From contig SHZL01000032.1 of the NCBI GenBank assembly GCA_009692275.1, positions 1 through 15,000 of the forward strand: 15,000 bases of DNA, given 5' to 3'. The notes under the pieces were generated by a model. That model saw only the letters and a program-made list of their open reading frames with translations, did no database searches and was not told the origin of the DNA. The stretch comes from Lysobacterales bacterium. Its GTDB lineage: Bacteria; Pseudomonadota; Gammaproteobacteria; Xanthomonadales; SZUA-36. Below are positions 6,612-14,071 of the stretch, piece by piece; the stretch's first letter is position 1, and every line of letters starts with the position of its first letter. The position numbers were made by a program, and so were the translations under genes.

Positions 6612-9005
6612 ATGAACGGAAGGCATTCGTGCAGGCTTAATACGACTAAGCTTTATATCCTGTATTTGGTGGTATCTACGCTGTTTACTGCTGCCCCCAC
6701 CGTGAGCCTGGCAGCCGAGGACTCCGCGCAACTCGAGGAACTCGTGGTAACTGCACGTCGACGCGAGGAGAGCTTGCAAGACACGCCTGTCGCCATCTCC
6801 GCCTTTTCAGGAGAAAGACTGGAGGATCTGGGCATAACTATGATTACTCGCCTGCAGGATTTGACGCCCAATTTGGTCTTTCAAAATACCCCAACCTATA
6901 GCGGTGTCGGTTCAAACGCTGTGGTGTTTATCCGCGGTGTCGGCCAAAAGGACTTTGCACCCACTACCGACCCCGGCGTTGGCATTTATGTCGATGGGGT
7001 TTTTCTGGCTCGTACAGTCGGGTCTGTTTTTGACATGATCGACCTCGAGCAGGTAGAAGTGCTGCGCGGACCGCAGGGTACCCTGTATGGCCGTAATACG
7101 ATCGGTGGCGCCATACTCCTCACCACCAAGAAACCCAACGAAATTTTTTCCGGCCAGTTCGATATCAAGCTGGGCACCGATAGCCGCCAGAATATCCGGG
7201 GGGCCATCAATATCCCGATCACGGACACCTTTTTCATGCGCGCTTCCGCGGGCAATTTTAAGCAGGACGGTTATGTGACCCGGCCCTACGATAATCTGGA
7301 TCTGGGTAACCAGGATGACTTCAACGGACGGCTGGCGTTTCGCTGGCTCGCAACCGAAGATCTGGAATTCAACCTGGCGCTGGAGTATGGCGAAAACAAG
7401 ACCAATGGCCATGCCATCGTTATTACACGCATAGACACCCCCGACGATACCCCTGGGAGCTTTGCTACCGGCAACAACGCCTTTGCCGGCGCCGATGCCA
7501 ACGGTCTTAATCCATACAACTGCTGGGTCCCTGGTGCTCCTCCGGCCTGTTTTAACAATGACGACTTGGGCGGAAGACATCTTAACTATGGCACCGATCC
7601 TAACTATTCCAATATCGAAAACAATGGAGAAACCTTTACCATTGACTGGAAAGTAACGGATCAGGTCAGCGTAAAATCCATTACTGCGTGGCGCGCCATA
7701 GACGGTGATTTTGCCGCGGACCAGGATGGAGCTGAACAGTTAGAGGGCACACCGTGGTTTGGAGACCCTAACGGCCCGATCGTGAACCCACTCAGTGACA
7801 CATATGACACCTATCATCAAAACCAGTTTTCCGAGGAATTCACGGTTGGGGGGGTGGCGTTCGACGACAGGCTGAAATGGTTGACCGGCTTGTATTACTT
7901 TAAAGAGGATGGCGAGAACCTCAATCCTGTGGATTTTTTCCCGGTCTCCATTCAAAGCGGCGGGTACTTTGATTACACCAGCAAAGCGATTTTTGCCCAG
8001 GCAACCTACAACATAACAGAACCATGGAGTTTTACGGCGGGCCTGCGCTATACCAAAGACGACCGGGACTATACACCGGACCAGTATTTCGAAGTATTAC
8101 CCCTGGGGCCGCTGGGCTTCCCCTGCTTCGACCCGGTATTCCACATCCCCTGCGTCGTGGGCGACCGGGTAGTGCCCTACCAGGTCTACAACAACTCCAG
8201 TAGTGAGACCACTCCGTTGCTGAACACCGCCTACCAATGGAGTGACGAGCTGATGACCTACTTCAGCTACACGGAAGGCTACAAGAACGGTGGCTTCACC
8301 CAAAGGATATTCCCACCGGAACCCAGCCTGCCTGAGTTCGGCCCTGAATATGTCCAGTCCTATGAGCTTGGCCTCAAGTCGGATCTCCTGGATGGCGCCA
8401 TGCGTATAAACGCCGCGCTGTTTTACATGGATTACACGGACATGCAATTGTTGGTGTCAGATGCTTCAAGAATCGGGCCGTTCACCACCAACGCGGGCGA
8501 TGCCGTCATGAAGGGAGCCGAACTCGAACTGAACTGGATACCCGCCGACGGCTGGCGTATAGACTTCAGTGTCGGCTACCTGGATCCTTCGTATGAATCT
8601 CTTACTGTCGGCGCGTTGGCGGCTGGCCTAACCCTGGATACACCTTTTACGCTGATTTCGGACTGGAATCTCAACACCACCATCCAAAAAACCATCATGC
8701 TGTCAAATGGGTCAACGCTGGTTCCCCTGTTCAACTGGACTTGGCGTAGCGGGTTCTATACCAACGCCAGCGGCCTCCCCTTCCGGGACGTTGCGCCGCC
8801 GCTGTACCAGCCGAGTTACAGTCTGTTTAATGCCAGCCTGAGATGGAACAGCCCCTCCAATCAGTTCTATGTCACAGCCGGTCTCGATAATGCCGGCGAC
8901 GAGGAATATCGCACTTACGGCGACTATCAGCCGGGCTTCGGTTTTGACTCAGAAGGGTTTGACCGTGGACGCCAGTGGTATGTGATGGCTGGCTACTCGT
9001 TCTAG
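6612..9005 (+). CDS. TonB-dependent outer-membrane receptor
   Basis: This gated outer-membrane barrel imports a ligand using energy from TonB-ExbBD. It is 797 residues from the chosen start. An N-terminal signal peptide (hydrophobic core about residues 14-34, cleavage near SLAA-EDS) is followed by a TonB-box-like EELVVTA (42-48). The plug domain (about 50-175) contains the conserved VEVLRGPQGTLYGRNTIGGAI stretch (148-168). The rest is a 22-strand-type barrel ending in Phe (YVMAGYSF), the usual barrel-assembly signal. FAPTTDPGVGIYVDGVFL in the plug is typical of the large carbohydrate/aromatic-uptake receptors of marine gammaproteobacteria and sphingomonads, not of a siderophore receptor with a dedicated partner. 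It diverges from an exported amidase and precedes another, so the ligand is probably an organic amide or related compound; this is inference from neighbours. No ABC permease is nearby. Confidence 0.93.
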   Translation: MNGRHSCRLNTTKLYILYLVVSTLFTAAPTVSLAAEDSAQLEELVVTARRREESLQDTPVAISAFSGERLEDLGITMITRLQDLTPNLVFQNTPTYSGVGSNAVVFIRGVGQKDFAPTTDPGVGIYVDGVFLARTVGSVFDMIDLEQVEVLRGPQGTLYGRNTIGGAILLTTKKPNEIFSGQFDIKLGTDSRQNIRGAINIPITDTFFMRASAGNFKQDGYVTRPYDNLDLGNQDDFNGRLAFRWLATEDLEFNLALEYGENKTNGHAIVITRIDTPDDTPGSFATGNNAFAGADANGLNPYNCWVPGAPPACFNNDDLGGRHLNYGTDPNYSNIENNGETFTIDWKVTDQVSVKSITAWRAIDGDFAADQDGAEQLEGTPWFGDPNGPIVNPLSDTYDTYHQNQFSEEFTVGGVAFDDRLKWLTGLYYFKEDGENLNPVDFFPVSIQSGGYFDYTSKAIFAQATYNITEPWSFTAGLRYTKDDRDYTPDQYFEVLPLGPLGFPCFDPVFHIPCVVGDRVVPYQVYNNSSSETTPLLNTAYQWSDELMTYFSYTEGYKNGGFTQRIFPPEPSLPEFGPEYVQSYELGLKSDLLDGAMRINAALFYMDYTDMQLLVSDASRIGPFTTNAGDAVMKGAELELNWIPADGWRIDFSVGYLDPSYESLTVGALAAGLTLDTPFTLISDWNLNTTIQKTIMLSNGSTLVPLFNWTWRSGFYTNASGLPFRDVAPPLYQPSYSLFNASLRWNSPSNQFYVTAGLDNAGDEEYRTYGDYQPGFGFDSEGFDRGRQWYVMAGYSF

Positions 9006-9006
9006 C

Positions 9007-9020
9007 GCAAAATATTTTGC
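9007..9020. repeat. Perfect 14-base AT-rich palindrome GCAAAATATTTTGC
   Basis: Starts two bases after the receptor stop codon and is perfectly self-complementary. It has no loop, so as RNA it would only form a poor hairpin. As DNA it could be a protein-binding site or part of a transcript end together with the hairpin that follows. Confidence 0.8.
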
Positions 9021-9025
9021 CACAC

Positions 9026-9053
9026 GGCACAGCACCCACGCGGGTGCTGTGCC
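9026..9053 (+). terminator. Strong hairpin after the receptor gene
   Basis: GGCACAGCACCC (9026-9037) and GGGTGCTGTGCC (9042-9053) form a perfect 12-base-pair GC-rich stem with a 4-base loop (ACGC). It is very stable, but the downstream sequence is C-rich with no T-run, so it is not a textbook intrinsic terminator. It may stabilise the receptor mRNA 3' end or dampen read-through into the downstream amidase gene. Structure is seen directly; role is inferred. Confidence 0.55.
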
Positions 9054-9119
9054 CCCCGCCCAGTGCCCTGCCCAGCGCCCCGTGCAACCCCATCAGTACG
9101 CGGAAAGTCCGGAGTTCAA

Positions 9120-10124
9120 ATGAATCTACCCATGGTACGTATCATTCTCGTAGTGGCGTGCGCAATCGGGTTTGAAAGTGCCCACGCCCAGGCAGGCGAC
9201 AAGCCTGCGCCCCATCCCGGGGTGGATTTCGTCCTGGACCGCACCCAGACGCATACGAAATTCAGCAGCACCATCCCCCCGGCCATTACCGTGCCGTCAG
9301 GCAGCGTTATCGAGGTCTACACGCACGAAGCCACGGGCGGCCAACTCACTATAGAATCCACGACCGCTGAACTCGCTGCTGTGGACATGGGTCGAGTTCA
9401 CACTCTGGCCGGGCCGGTCTATGTTGAAGGTGCCCTACCGGGTGACGTATTGGCAGTGACGCTGCTGGAGATTGAACCCGGAAATTGGGGCTGGATGGGA
9501 ATTATGCTCGGCCTTGGTCTTCTGGCCGATGAGTTTCCGGAACCCGCGTTAACTACCTTCTCGCTGGATCATGGCATCGAGTTTGCACCCGGTATCCACG
9601 TTCCCCTGAGCCCCTTCGCAGGGGTAATGGGCGTTGCGCCGGCAAGCAGTGAACAACTCAGCACCATACCGCCGCGCGCCAATGGCGGCAACATGGATGA
9701 CCCCAGCATGGTCGCTGGTACCACGGTTTATTTCCCCGTGTTTGTCAAAGGTGCACTGTTCTCCATCGGTGATACGCATGCCGTTCAGGGCTACGGTGAA
9801 GTCTCCGGCACTGCCGTGGAAGCACCCATGCGTGTTGTCTACAAAGTCCGCGTGGTAAAGGGTGGCATGCCAATGCAGGAGCCACAATATGAAACGGATT
9901 CGTACTACGCTACAACCGGTGTTGCCACAACCCTGGAGGAAGCGGTTAAAAGCGCCACGCGTTACATGATGGATTACCTCGTCCACACGCACGGGTTAAG
10001 CCGACAACAGGCTTACATGTTGTGCTCCATTGCCGGCGATCTCAGGATTGCAGAAGTAGTTGATGGTCCAAACAAACTCGTGACCATGCATATGCCGAAA
10101 AGTATCTTTACTGAAAATCCCTGA
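9120..10124 (+). CDS. Exported acetamidase/formamidase-family protein
   Basis: This is a member of the FmdA/AmdA metal-dependent amidase family, which hydrolyses small amides such as formamide or acetamide; this subfamily's substrate is unknown. Counting from the ATG at 9120 it has 334 residues. GGAG five bases upstream selects this start over the ATG at 9063. Residues 1-24 form a Sec signal peptide (SAHAQA cleavage), unusual since classic members are cytoplasmic. Family motifs in order: LDHGIEFAPGIHVPL (149-163), FAGVMGVAPA (166-175), RANGGNMD (186-193), YFPVFVKGALFSIGDTHAVQG (204-224) and GEVSGTAVE (226-234). In the usual GDGE motif after HAxQ the Asp is Tyr225 (GYGE). It follows the TonB-dependent receptor on the same strand across a 114-base gap containing a strong hairpin, and converges with the GMC dehydrogenase gene. 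A periplasmic deamidation role fits the neighbourhood. Confidence 0.87.
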   Translation: MNLPMVRIILVVACAIGFESAHAQAGDKPAPHPGVDFVLDRTQTHTKFSSTIPPAITVPSGSVIEVYTHEATGGQLTIESTTAELAAVDMGRVHTLAGPVYVEGALPGDVLAVTLLEIEPGNWGWMGIMLGLGLLADEFPEPALTTFSLDHGIEFAPGIHVPLSPFAGVMGVAPASSEQLSTIPPRANGGNMDDPSMVAGTTVYFPVFVKGALFSIGDTHAVQGYGEVSGTAVEAPMRVVYKVRVVKGGMPMQEPQYETDSYYATTGVATTLEEAVKSATRYMMDYLVHTHGLSRQQAYMLCSIAGDLRIAEVVDGPNKLVTMHMPKSIFTENP

Positions 10125-10156
10125 TGCGCTGAACGAACCTGCTCAGACTGGCTTGC

Positions 10157-10180
10157 AGGATTTCAGATCAATCCTTTTTT
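10157..10180 (+). terminator. Probable intrinsic terminator for the acetamidase/formamidase gene
   Basis: AGGATT (10157-10162) pairs with AATCCT (10170-10175) around a 7-base loop and runs directly into a T-tract ending at 10180. The stem is short and AT-rich, but the T-run is well placed for plus-strand transcription. It overlaps the 3' end of the convergent GMC dehydrogenase gene. Confidence 0.45.
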
Positions 10181-11719
10181 CAGTTGCTGCTCGATGTAGT
10201 CAGCCTGGCGCAGCACGAGGGCGACAATGGTCAGGGTCGGGTTCTCACAGCCCACAGTGGGGAACAGGCTACCGTCAGAAACAAATAAATTTTCAATGTC
10301 ATGCGTTTGCCCCCAGGAATTACAGACACTGCGGGCCGGATCGGTGCCCATGCGCGCTACGCCCATGTTGTGCGTTGCGGGAAAAACGTCCGGGACAGCG
10401 AATACTTCCTTCGCGCCGAGCGCTGCATAGATAGCCCGGCCCCGCTGGGCTGCAAACGCCTTCATCGCCTCGGTGTTGGGATGGCTCTCGTAATGAATAA
10501 TGGGGACGGGCAGGCCGTTTTGATCCAACTGGGTGGGATGTAAGGTAATTCGATTGCTTTCCTGCGGCATGTCCTCGCCATGCAACAACATGGCTGCCAT
10601 GTGACTGTACTGCTGCATGACCCCGGCCAAACGCTCACCCCAGAGATCCTGCAATACCACCTTGGCGACAATTTCCGGAGTAAAAGGTACGGTCAAAAAC
10701 AGGAACCCCCCATTAAACCCCCGCTGTGGATCATGGTGGCGTTCATCTTTGACAATTCCCGCCTGGTGGGTGCCACGGTGCATGTTAACCGGCCCGGGCA
10801 TAATGCCGATAACCGGCAGGGCAAAGTGCCGCATGTAATTCCTGCCCACTTGCCCGCTGGAGTTCGCCAGGCCAGCGGGAAAACGTTTGCTGTGTGAGTT
10901 CAGCAGGATGCGCGTGGTCTCCACCGCATTACCCGCAACGCACACCATGCGGGCCTGCTGCGTTACGGTCTGCCCCTGCTTGTCCCGATAGGTAACGCTG
11001 GCAACGCGACCCTCTTTATCCAGAGTGATCTGCTCAGCCATGCATTCAGGCCTTAATTCAAAATGATCCGTAGTCTCGGCTTTGCTGATCTCGGTATAAA
11101 GAGTTGACCATTTTGCGTGTACCACGCAACCACTGGTGCAGAAACCGAGTTGCTGGCAGGATGTGCGGCCATCCCGGGTTGCTGAATTAATGGCCACATT
11201 ATTGGTGTCAATGGCGCTGTAGCCCACGGCCCGGGCGCCACTTTCCAGTACCTTGTAATTGTTATTGCCCGGCAGCCGGGCAATGCCGTGGGTCCCGGTC
11301 ACACCCATCTTGTCTTCCGCACTATCGTAATAGGGCTCCAGGTCCTGCAGGCTGATTGGCCAGTCAACCAGGCTGGTATCGGCAATTTCTCCATAAGTCG
11401 ACCGGGCCCGAAATTCGTGCTCCTGCATACGGGGGCAGGAGGCAGTCCAGTGCATGGTGGTGCCGCCCACGGTTTTGCAGGTCCACACGGGAAATTGCTT
11501 TAGCGCGATGCCGGAGCCAATGCGCGTATCCCCCCAGGTTAAACGTTCGGCCATGACCGCCTCGTCATTCACAACCTCTTCGGGCGCCAGCCGCCTGCCG
11601 GCTTCCAGGCAGACTAGGTTGATGCCGCGCTGGGACAATTCGTTGGCCAGTGTCCCGCCTCCGGCGCCGGAACCGATGACGACCACAACCGAATCATCGC
11701 TGGTTTGAAACGTTTTCAT
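10163..11719 (-). CDS. GMC-family flavoprotein dehydrogenase (gluconate 2-dehydrogenase large-subunit type)
   Basis: This FAD-dependent oxidoreductase acts on an alcohol, sugar or aldehyde hydroxyl. The ATG at 11719 (518 residues) is preferred because AGGA lies about eight bases before it; the TTG two codons upstream is too close to that site. The FAD-binding Rossmann motif VIGSGAGGG (14-22) is followed by Glu39 in CLEAG for the ribose. GGTTMHW, the Cys-bearing QQLGFCTSGCVVHAKWST segment, the catalytic-pair His450 in ATHNMGVARMG and Asn493 in CENPTLTIVAL complete the family pattern. There is no signal peptide of its own; in gluconate dehydrogenases the large subunit crosses with the Tat-exported small subunit, encoded here immediately upstream. 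The two coding regions are separated by two bases (TGA, TA, ATG), implying translational coupling and a complex. No cytochrome c subunit is visible, so the electron acceptor is unknown. Confidence 0.88.
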   Translation of the reverse strand: MKTFQTSDDSVVVVIGSGAGGGTLANELSQRGINLVCLEAGRRLAPEEVVNDEAVMAERLTWGDTRIGSGIALKQFPVWTCKTVGGTTMHWTASCPRMQEHEFRARSTYGEIADTSLVDWPISLQDLEPYYDSAEDKMGVTGTHGIARLPGNNNYKVLESGARAVGYSAIDTNNVAINSATRDGRTSCQQLGFCTSGCVVHAKWSTLYTEISKAETTDHFELRPECMAEQITLDKEGRVASVTYRDKQGQTVTQQARMVCVAGNAVETTRILLNSHSKRFPAGLANSSGQVGRNYMRHFALPVIGIMPGPVNMHRGTHQAGIVKDERHHDPQRGFNGGFLFLTVPFTPEIVAKVVLQDLWGERLAGVMQQYSHMAAMLLHGEDMPQESNRITLHPTQLDQNGLPVPIIHYESHPNTEAMKAFAAQRGRAIYAALGAKEVFAVPDVFPATHNMGVARMGTDPARSVCNSWGQTHDIENLFVSDGSLFPTVGCENPTLTIVALVLRQADYIEQQLKKGLI

Positions 11720-11721
11720 TA

Positions 11722-12264
11722 TCAAGTTCCTGATGGGGCCGGAGGCAGCCAGTCAATGTCATCAAAACCATGGTACAGATAGCCGCCGTGTTCAATCGCA
11801 GAACCCTGGTAACCCAATTCTCCCCAAAGTTTCGGGTCCCGCATGACGATTTCTGCGGTCATCCAATGCATAAAGTTAAAAAATGGCGTACCCGCGAGGC
11901 CCTGGATAATTCCAACCTGTTCCTGCTCCGGAAGCTCCAGCCAGGGGCCCTTGCCCGTTGAATTGAGTGCGGCGATGCCCCCCTCCGTCAGTGCCGCCAT
12001 TGGCGGCACCTGGCTGGCCAGCAGTGAGACTCTGGCGGCTACCTCCCGGTAACGCGCATGAGTGGGCTCCAGCAGTGGTATTAGCAAATAGGCATAGTGC
12101 AGCAGGGTTTCGGTCTGGGCTTCGTTTAATTCGGGAGCAACGCTGTCTGCGCTGCAGGCAAGAGAATAAAGGCCGGATAAGCCCAGTACAGAAGTCGCTC
12201 CGCAGGCTACCACGCCCCGGCCAAACCATTGGGAGAAGCCCCTCCTGGTCATCATGTCGTGCAT
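11722..12264 (-). CDS. Gluconate 2-dehydrogenase subunit 3-like protein with Tat signal
   Basis: This is the small partner of the GMC dehydrogenase encoded immediately downstream. The ATG at 12264 (180 residues) is preferred over the GTG at 12288 because AGAGGT lies six bases before it. The N-terminus is a twin-arginine signal (TRRGFSQWF, Arg7-Arg8), followed by a hydrophobic segment at about 17-36 ending LYSLAC; Cys37 could be a lipidation site, but the preceding Ser-Leu-Ala is not a good lipobox. The body has ELNEAQTETLLHYAYLLIP (about 46-64), typical of subunit 3 openings, and ends in YLYHGFDDIDWLPP. It would chaperone, co-export or anchor the flavoprotein in the periplasm. Two AAAGAGGT copies 23 bases apart lie on the minus strand upstream (plus-strand positions 12271-12278 and 12294-12301), only the nearer being correctly placed for this start. 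It lies 94 bases downstream of the dipeptidase gene. Confidence 0.8.
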   Translation of the reverse strand: MHDMMTRRGFSQWFGRGVVACGATSVLGLSGLYSLACSADSVAPELNEAQTETLLHYAYLLIPLLEPTHARYREVAARVSLLASQVPPMAALTEGGIAALNSTGKGPWLELPEQEQVGIIQGLAGTPFFNFMHWMTAEIVMRDPKLWGELGYQGSAIEHGGYLYHGFDDIDWLPPAPSGT

Positions 12265-12358
12265 AGTGTCACCTCTTTCACTGGACACAATTTACCTCTT
12301 TGTCGTTGCTGTCACCCGGCTCTTTTCACTACTGTGCCTTGATCCAACCCAGCGCCTT

Positions 12359-13654
12359 TTAATCCGCAACAGCCTGCTGGTCCAGCTGGGCTATGGTGGC
12401 AGTGGATGGTGGTGTTTCCTGTTGCAGCTGACGTGCTACTTGTTCCACCCGGCGCATCACCCGCAGCATGTTTGCTCCGGCCAGCTTGGTGAGGTCCTCA
12501 TCGCTCCAGCCATGACAGATCAAGGCGGCAAACAGGCGCGGGAAACCGCTGACATCTTCCAGGCCGACGGGGCCATCGGGCATGCCATAGTAGTCGCTGC
12601 CAATGCCCACGTGGTCTATGCCGGCGACATCACGCACGTGTTCAATGTGCGCTACCAGTTGATCAATGGTGGCGCGCCTGGCGCCGTGTTCCTTGTCATA
12701 GGCCAGCCAGGCCTTGCGCAATTCGCTGATCTTCTCCAGTGAGCCGCCGGTTTCCCACAGGTTTTTTTCCATGTCCCACACTTCCTGCGAAAGGAAAGAG
12801 GCGATGAAGGTCATCATCACCACTCCACCATTGGCTGGAAGGCGTTTGAGCACATCGTCTGGCACGTTGCGCGGATGGTCCACGAGGGCGCGGGCGGCAG
12901 CATGCGACCAGATGACCGGGGCGCGGGTTTCGTCCAGCGCCTGGTGCATGACTGCGGGGGAGGTATGCGCGAGATCAACCATCATGCCGCTGCGGTTCAT
13001 CTCCCGCACCATGGCACGGCCAAAGGGCGTGAGTCCGTTGTGGGTTTGTTCCCCCAGGGCCGCATCCACCCAATCCAGGGTGACGTTGTGGCTCAGGGTC
13101 ATGTAGCGCACCCCCAGTTCATAGTACGAGCGCATCACGCCCAGCGAGTTGTACAGGGCGTAGCCGCCTTCCATGCCCAGCAGCGAAGGGATCTTGCCGG
13201 CCTTGTGAATGCGCACTATGTCATCCGCCGTCAAAGCCAGCTCGAAGGTATCGGGATAGGTGTTGATGATCTGCCGGACAATGTCGATCTGCTCCATCTG
13301 CACCCGGCCATAGTCAATCGCGGGGGTCTCACCCGGAATCCACACCGACCAGAACTGTGCACCCAGCAAACCTGCGCGTAATTTGGGAATGTCGGTGTCG
13401 AGTTCCTTTTCGCGACTCAGGTCGTAGCTGCGAACATCACCGCCCGCCTCCTCGCGAATCACCCACGGCAGGTCGTTGTGCCCATCAATCAGCGGCGTGG
13501 ACTTTAGCAGGGCCCGCGCCTGGGTGAGCGCAGCGCCTGCCACATCGCAGCCTGGTGCGTTTTGTTGGGCCTGGGCCAGGTTGCATACGGTCAGGGTGCA
13601 TAGGGCCAGCAGCAGGCTGCACAGTACAGACAGGCGAAATAATTGATGGGTCAT
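12359..13654 (-). CDS. Exported membrane-dipeptidase-like metallopeptidase (peptidase M19)
   Basis: This is a di-zinc dipeptidase of the renal dipeptidase family, cleaving dipeptides or related amide/beta-lactam bonds. The 431-residue protein opens with a Sec signal peptide (hydrophobic 8-28, cleavage near AQA-QQ). Metal ligands are visible: His59-x-Asp61 in IDGHNDLPW, bridging Glu162 in GMEGG, His230 in VDLAHTS, His251 in WSHAAAR, and Asp354 in GIGSDYYG. HPRNVPDD (260-267) holds the conserved Arg near the carboxylate site. Length and motif order are normal. GGAG nine bases upstream supports the ATG. It is on the same strand as the GMC dehydrogenase pair and diverges from the short adaptor remnant. 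In the locus it may cleave a peptide-like or N-acyl bond in the imported compound; the substrate is unknown. Confidence 0.92.
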   Translation of the reverse strand: MTHQLFRLSVLCSLLLALCTLTVCNLAQAQQNAPGCDVAGAALTQARALLKSTPLIDGHNDLPWVIREEAGGDVRSYDLSREKELDTDIPKLRAGLLGAQFWSVWIPGETPAIDYGRVQMEQIDIVRQIINTYPDTFELALTADDIVRIHKAGKIPSLLGMEGGYALYNSLGVMRSYYELGVRYMTLSHNVTLDWVDAALGEQTHNGLTPFGRAMVREMNRSGMMVDLAHTSPAVMHQALDETRAPVIWSHAAARALVDHPRNVPDDVLKRLPANGGVVMMTFIASFLSQEVWDMEKNLWETGGSLEKISELRKAWLAYDKEHGARRATIDQLVAHIEHVRDVAGIDHVGIGSDYYGMPDGPVGLEDVSGFPRLFAALICHGWSDEDLTKLAGANMLRVMRRVEQVARQLQQETPPSTATIAQLDQQAVAD

Positions 13655-13774
13655 GGGACCAGGCTCCGGAATGTTAGTGAGCGAGTGTACCCTTCCAGGG
13701 TGGTTTGCGCGGAATTATGACAAAATTGCGTTTGGACCGCCTATACTCTCCTTAATAGTGCCTAGACCATAATA
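13655..13774. promoter_or_regulatory. Divergent spacer, M19 peptidase / adaptor remnant
   Basis: Holds the ribosome site of the dipeptidase gene (GGAG nine bases before its ATG on the minus strand). A possible plus-strand promoter is ATGACA (13717-13722) with TATACT (13742-13747); the 19-base gap is longer than ideal. No clear Shine-Dalgarno precedes the plus-strand ATG at 13775. Confidence 0.25.
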
Positions 13775-14044
13775 ATGCTTAGACCTTCAGTTTGCCTCAG
13801 CGCTTTCTTACTGACCGGCAGCGCCTTTGCGCAAGCCGGGCAGGGCATTGCTGCGCTTGGCCGCCTTGAGCCTGAACACGGAGTGATAAAAGTTACTGCG
13901 CCGTCCACACCCGAGGCCTTGCTGGTTGGTCTGCTGGTCGAGTTGCACGTGGAAGAAGGCGATGACGTCAGGAAAGGCGACCTGTTGGCCGGGCTCCGCT
14001 CCGTCAGTTCACAACTGGCGGATGCACGGGTTGAATCGGAATAG
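13775..14044 (+). pseudogene. Truncated HlyD/DevB-like membrane fusion protein remnant
   Basis: The 89-residue frame has a signal peptide (LSAFLLTGSAFAQA, cleavage about 19-21) and then the opening of an efflux adaptor: ALGRLEPEHGVIKVTAPS followed by the lipoyl-like half-motif HVEEGDDVRKGDLLAGL (58-74). It stops at a TAG right after SSQLADARVESE, where a full adaptor (about 300-400 residues) would continue into its coiled coil, second lipoyl half and barrel. No other plus-strand frame beyond the stop continues this, and the next 900 bases are the convergent amine oxidoreductase gene. No ABC transporter genes are adjacent. No good ribosome site is seen. It is most likely a gene fragment left by a rearrangement, although a short functional exported lipoyl-like protein cannot be excluded. 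Confidence 0.65.
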
Positions 14045-14050
14045 CTGAGC

Positions 14051-14071
14051 GCCGCCGTGCTTTACGGCAGC
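14051..14071. terminator. Weak hairpin between convergent genes
   Basis: GCCGT (14054-14058) pairs with ACGGC (14064-14068) around GCTTT, extended by two more pairs after one mismatch. It overlaps the stop codon of the minus-strand amine oxidoreductase. No T-run follows on either strand, so terminator function is doubtful. Confidence 0.2.

Noticed and set aside
6912..7580. 222-residue open frame on the minus strand within the receptor gene
   Set aside because: Antisense shadow of a strongly supported TonB-dependent receptor; no recognisable domain and no ribosome site noticed.
9063..9119. ATG start at 9063 for the acetamidase/formamidase
   Set aside because: It adds 19 Pro/Arg-rich residues in front of a clear signal peptide; GGAG at 9111-9114 supports the ATG at 9120.
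11720..11725. TTG start two codons upstream for the GMC dehydrogenase
   Set aside because: The Shine-Dalgarno AGGA is only a few bases from the TTG but correctly spaced for the ATG at 11719.
12265..12288. GTG start at 12288 for the subunit 3-like protein
   Set aside because: AGAGGT lies inside this extension and fits the ATG at 12264, which also places the twin-arginine motif near the N-terminus as expected.
12875..13381. 168-residue plus-strand open frame opposite the M19 peptidase
   Set aside because: Shadow of a gene with all its zinc ligands in place on the minus strand.
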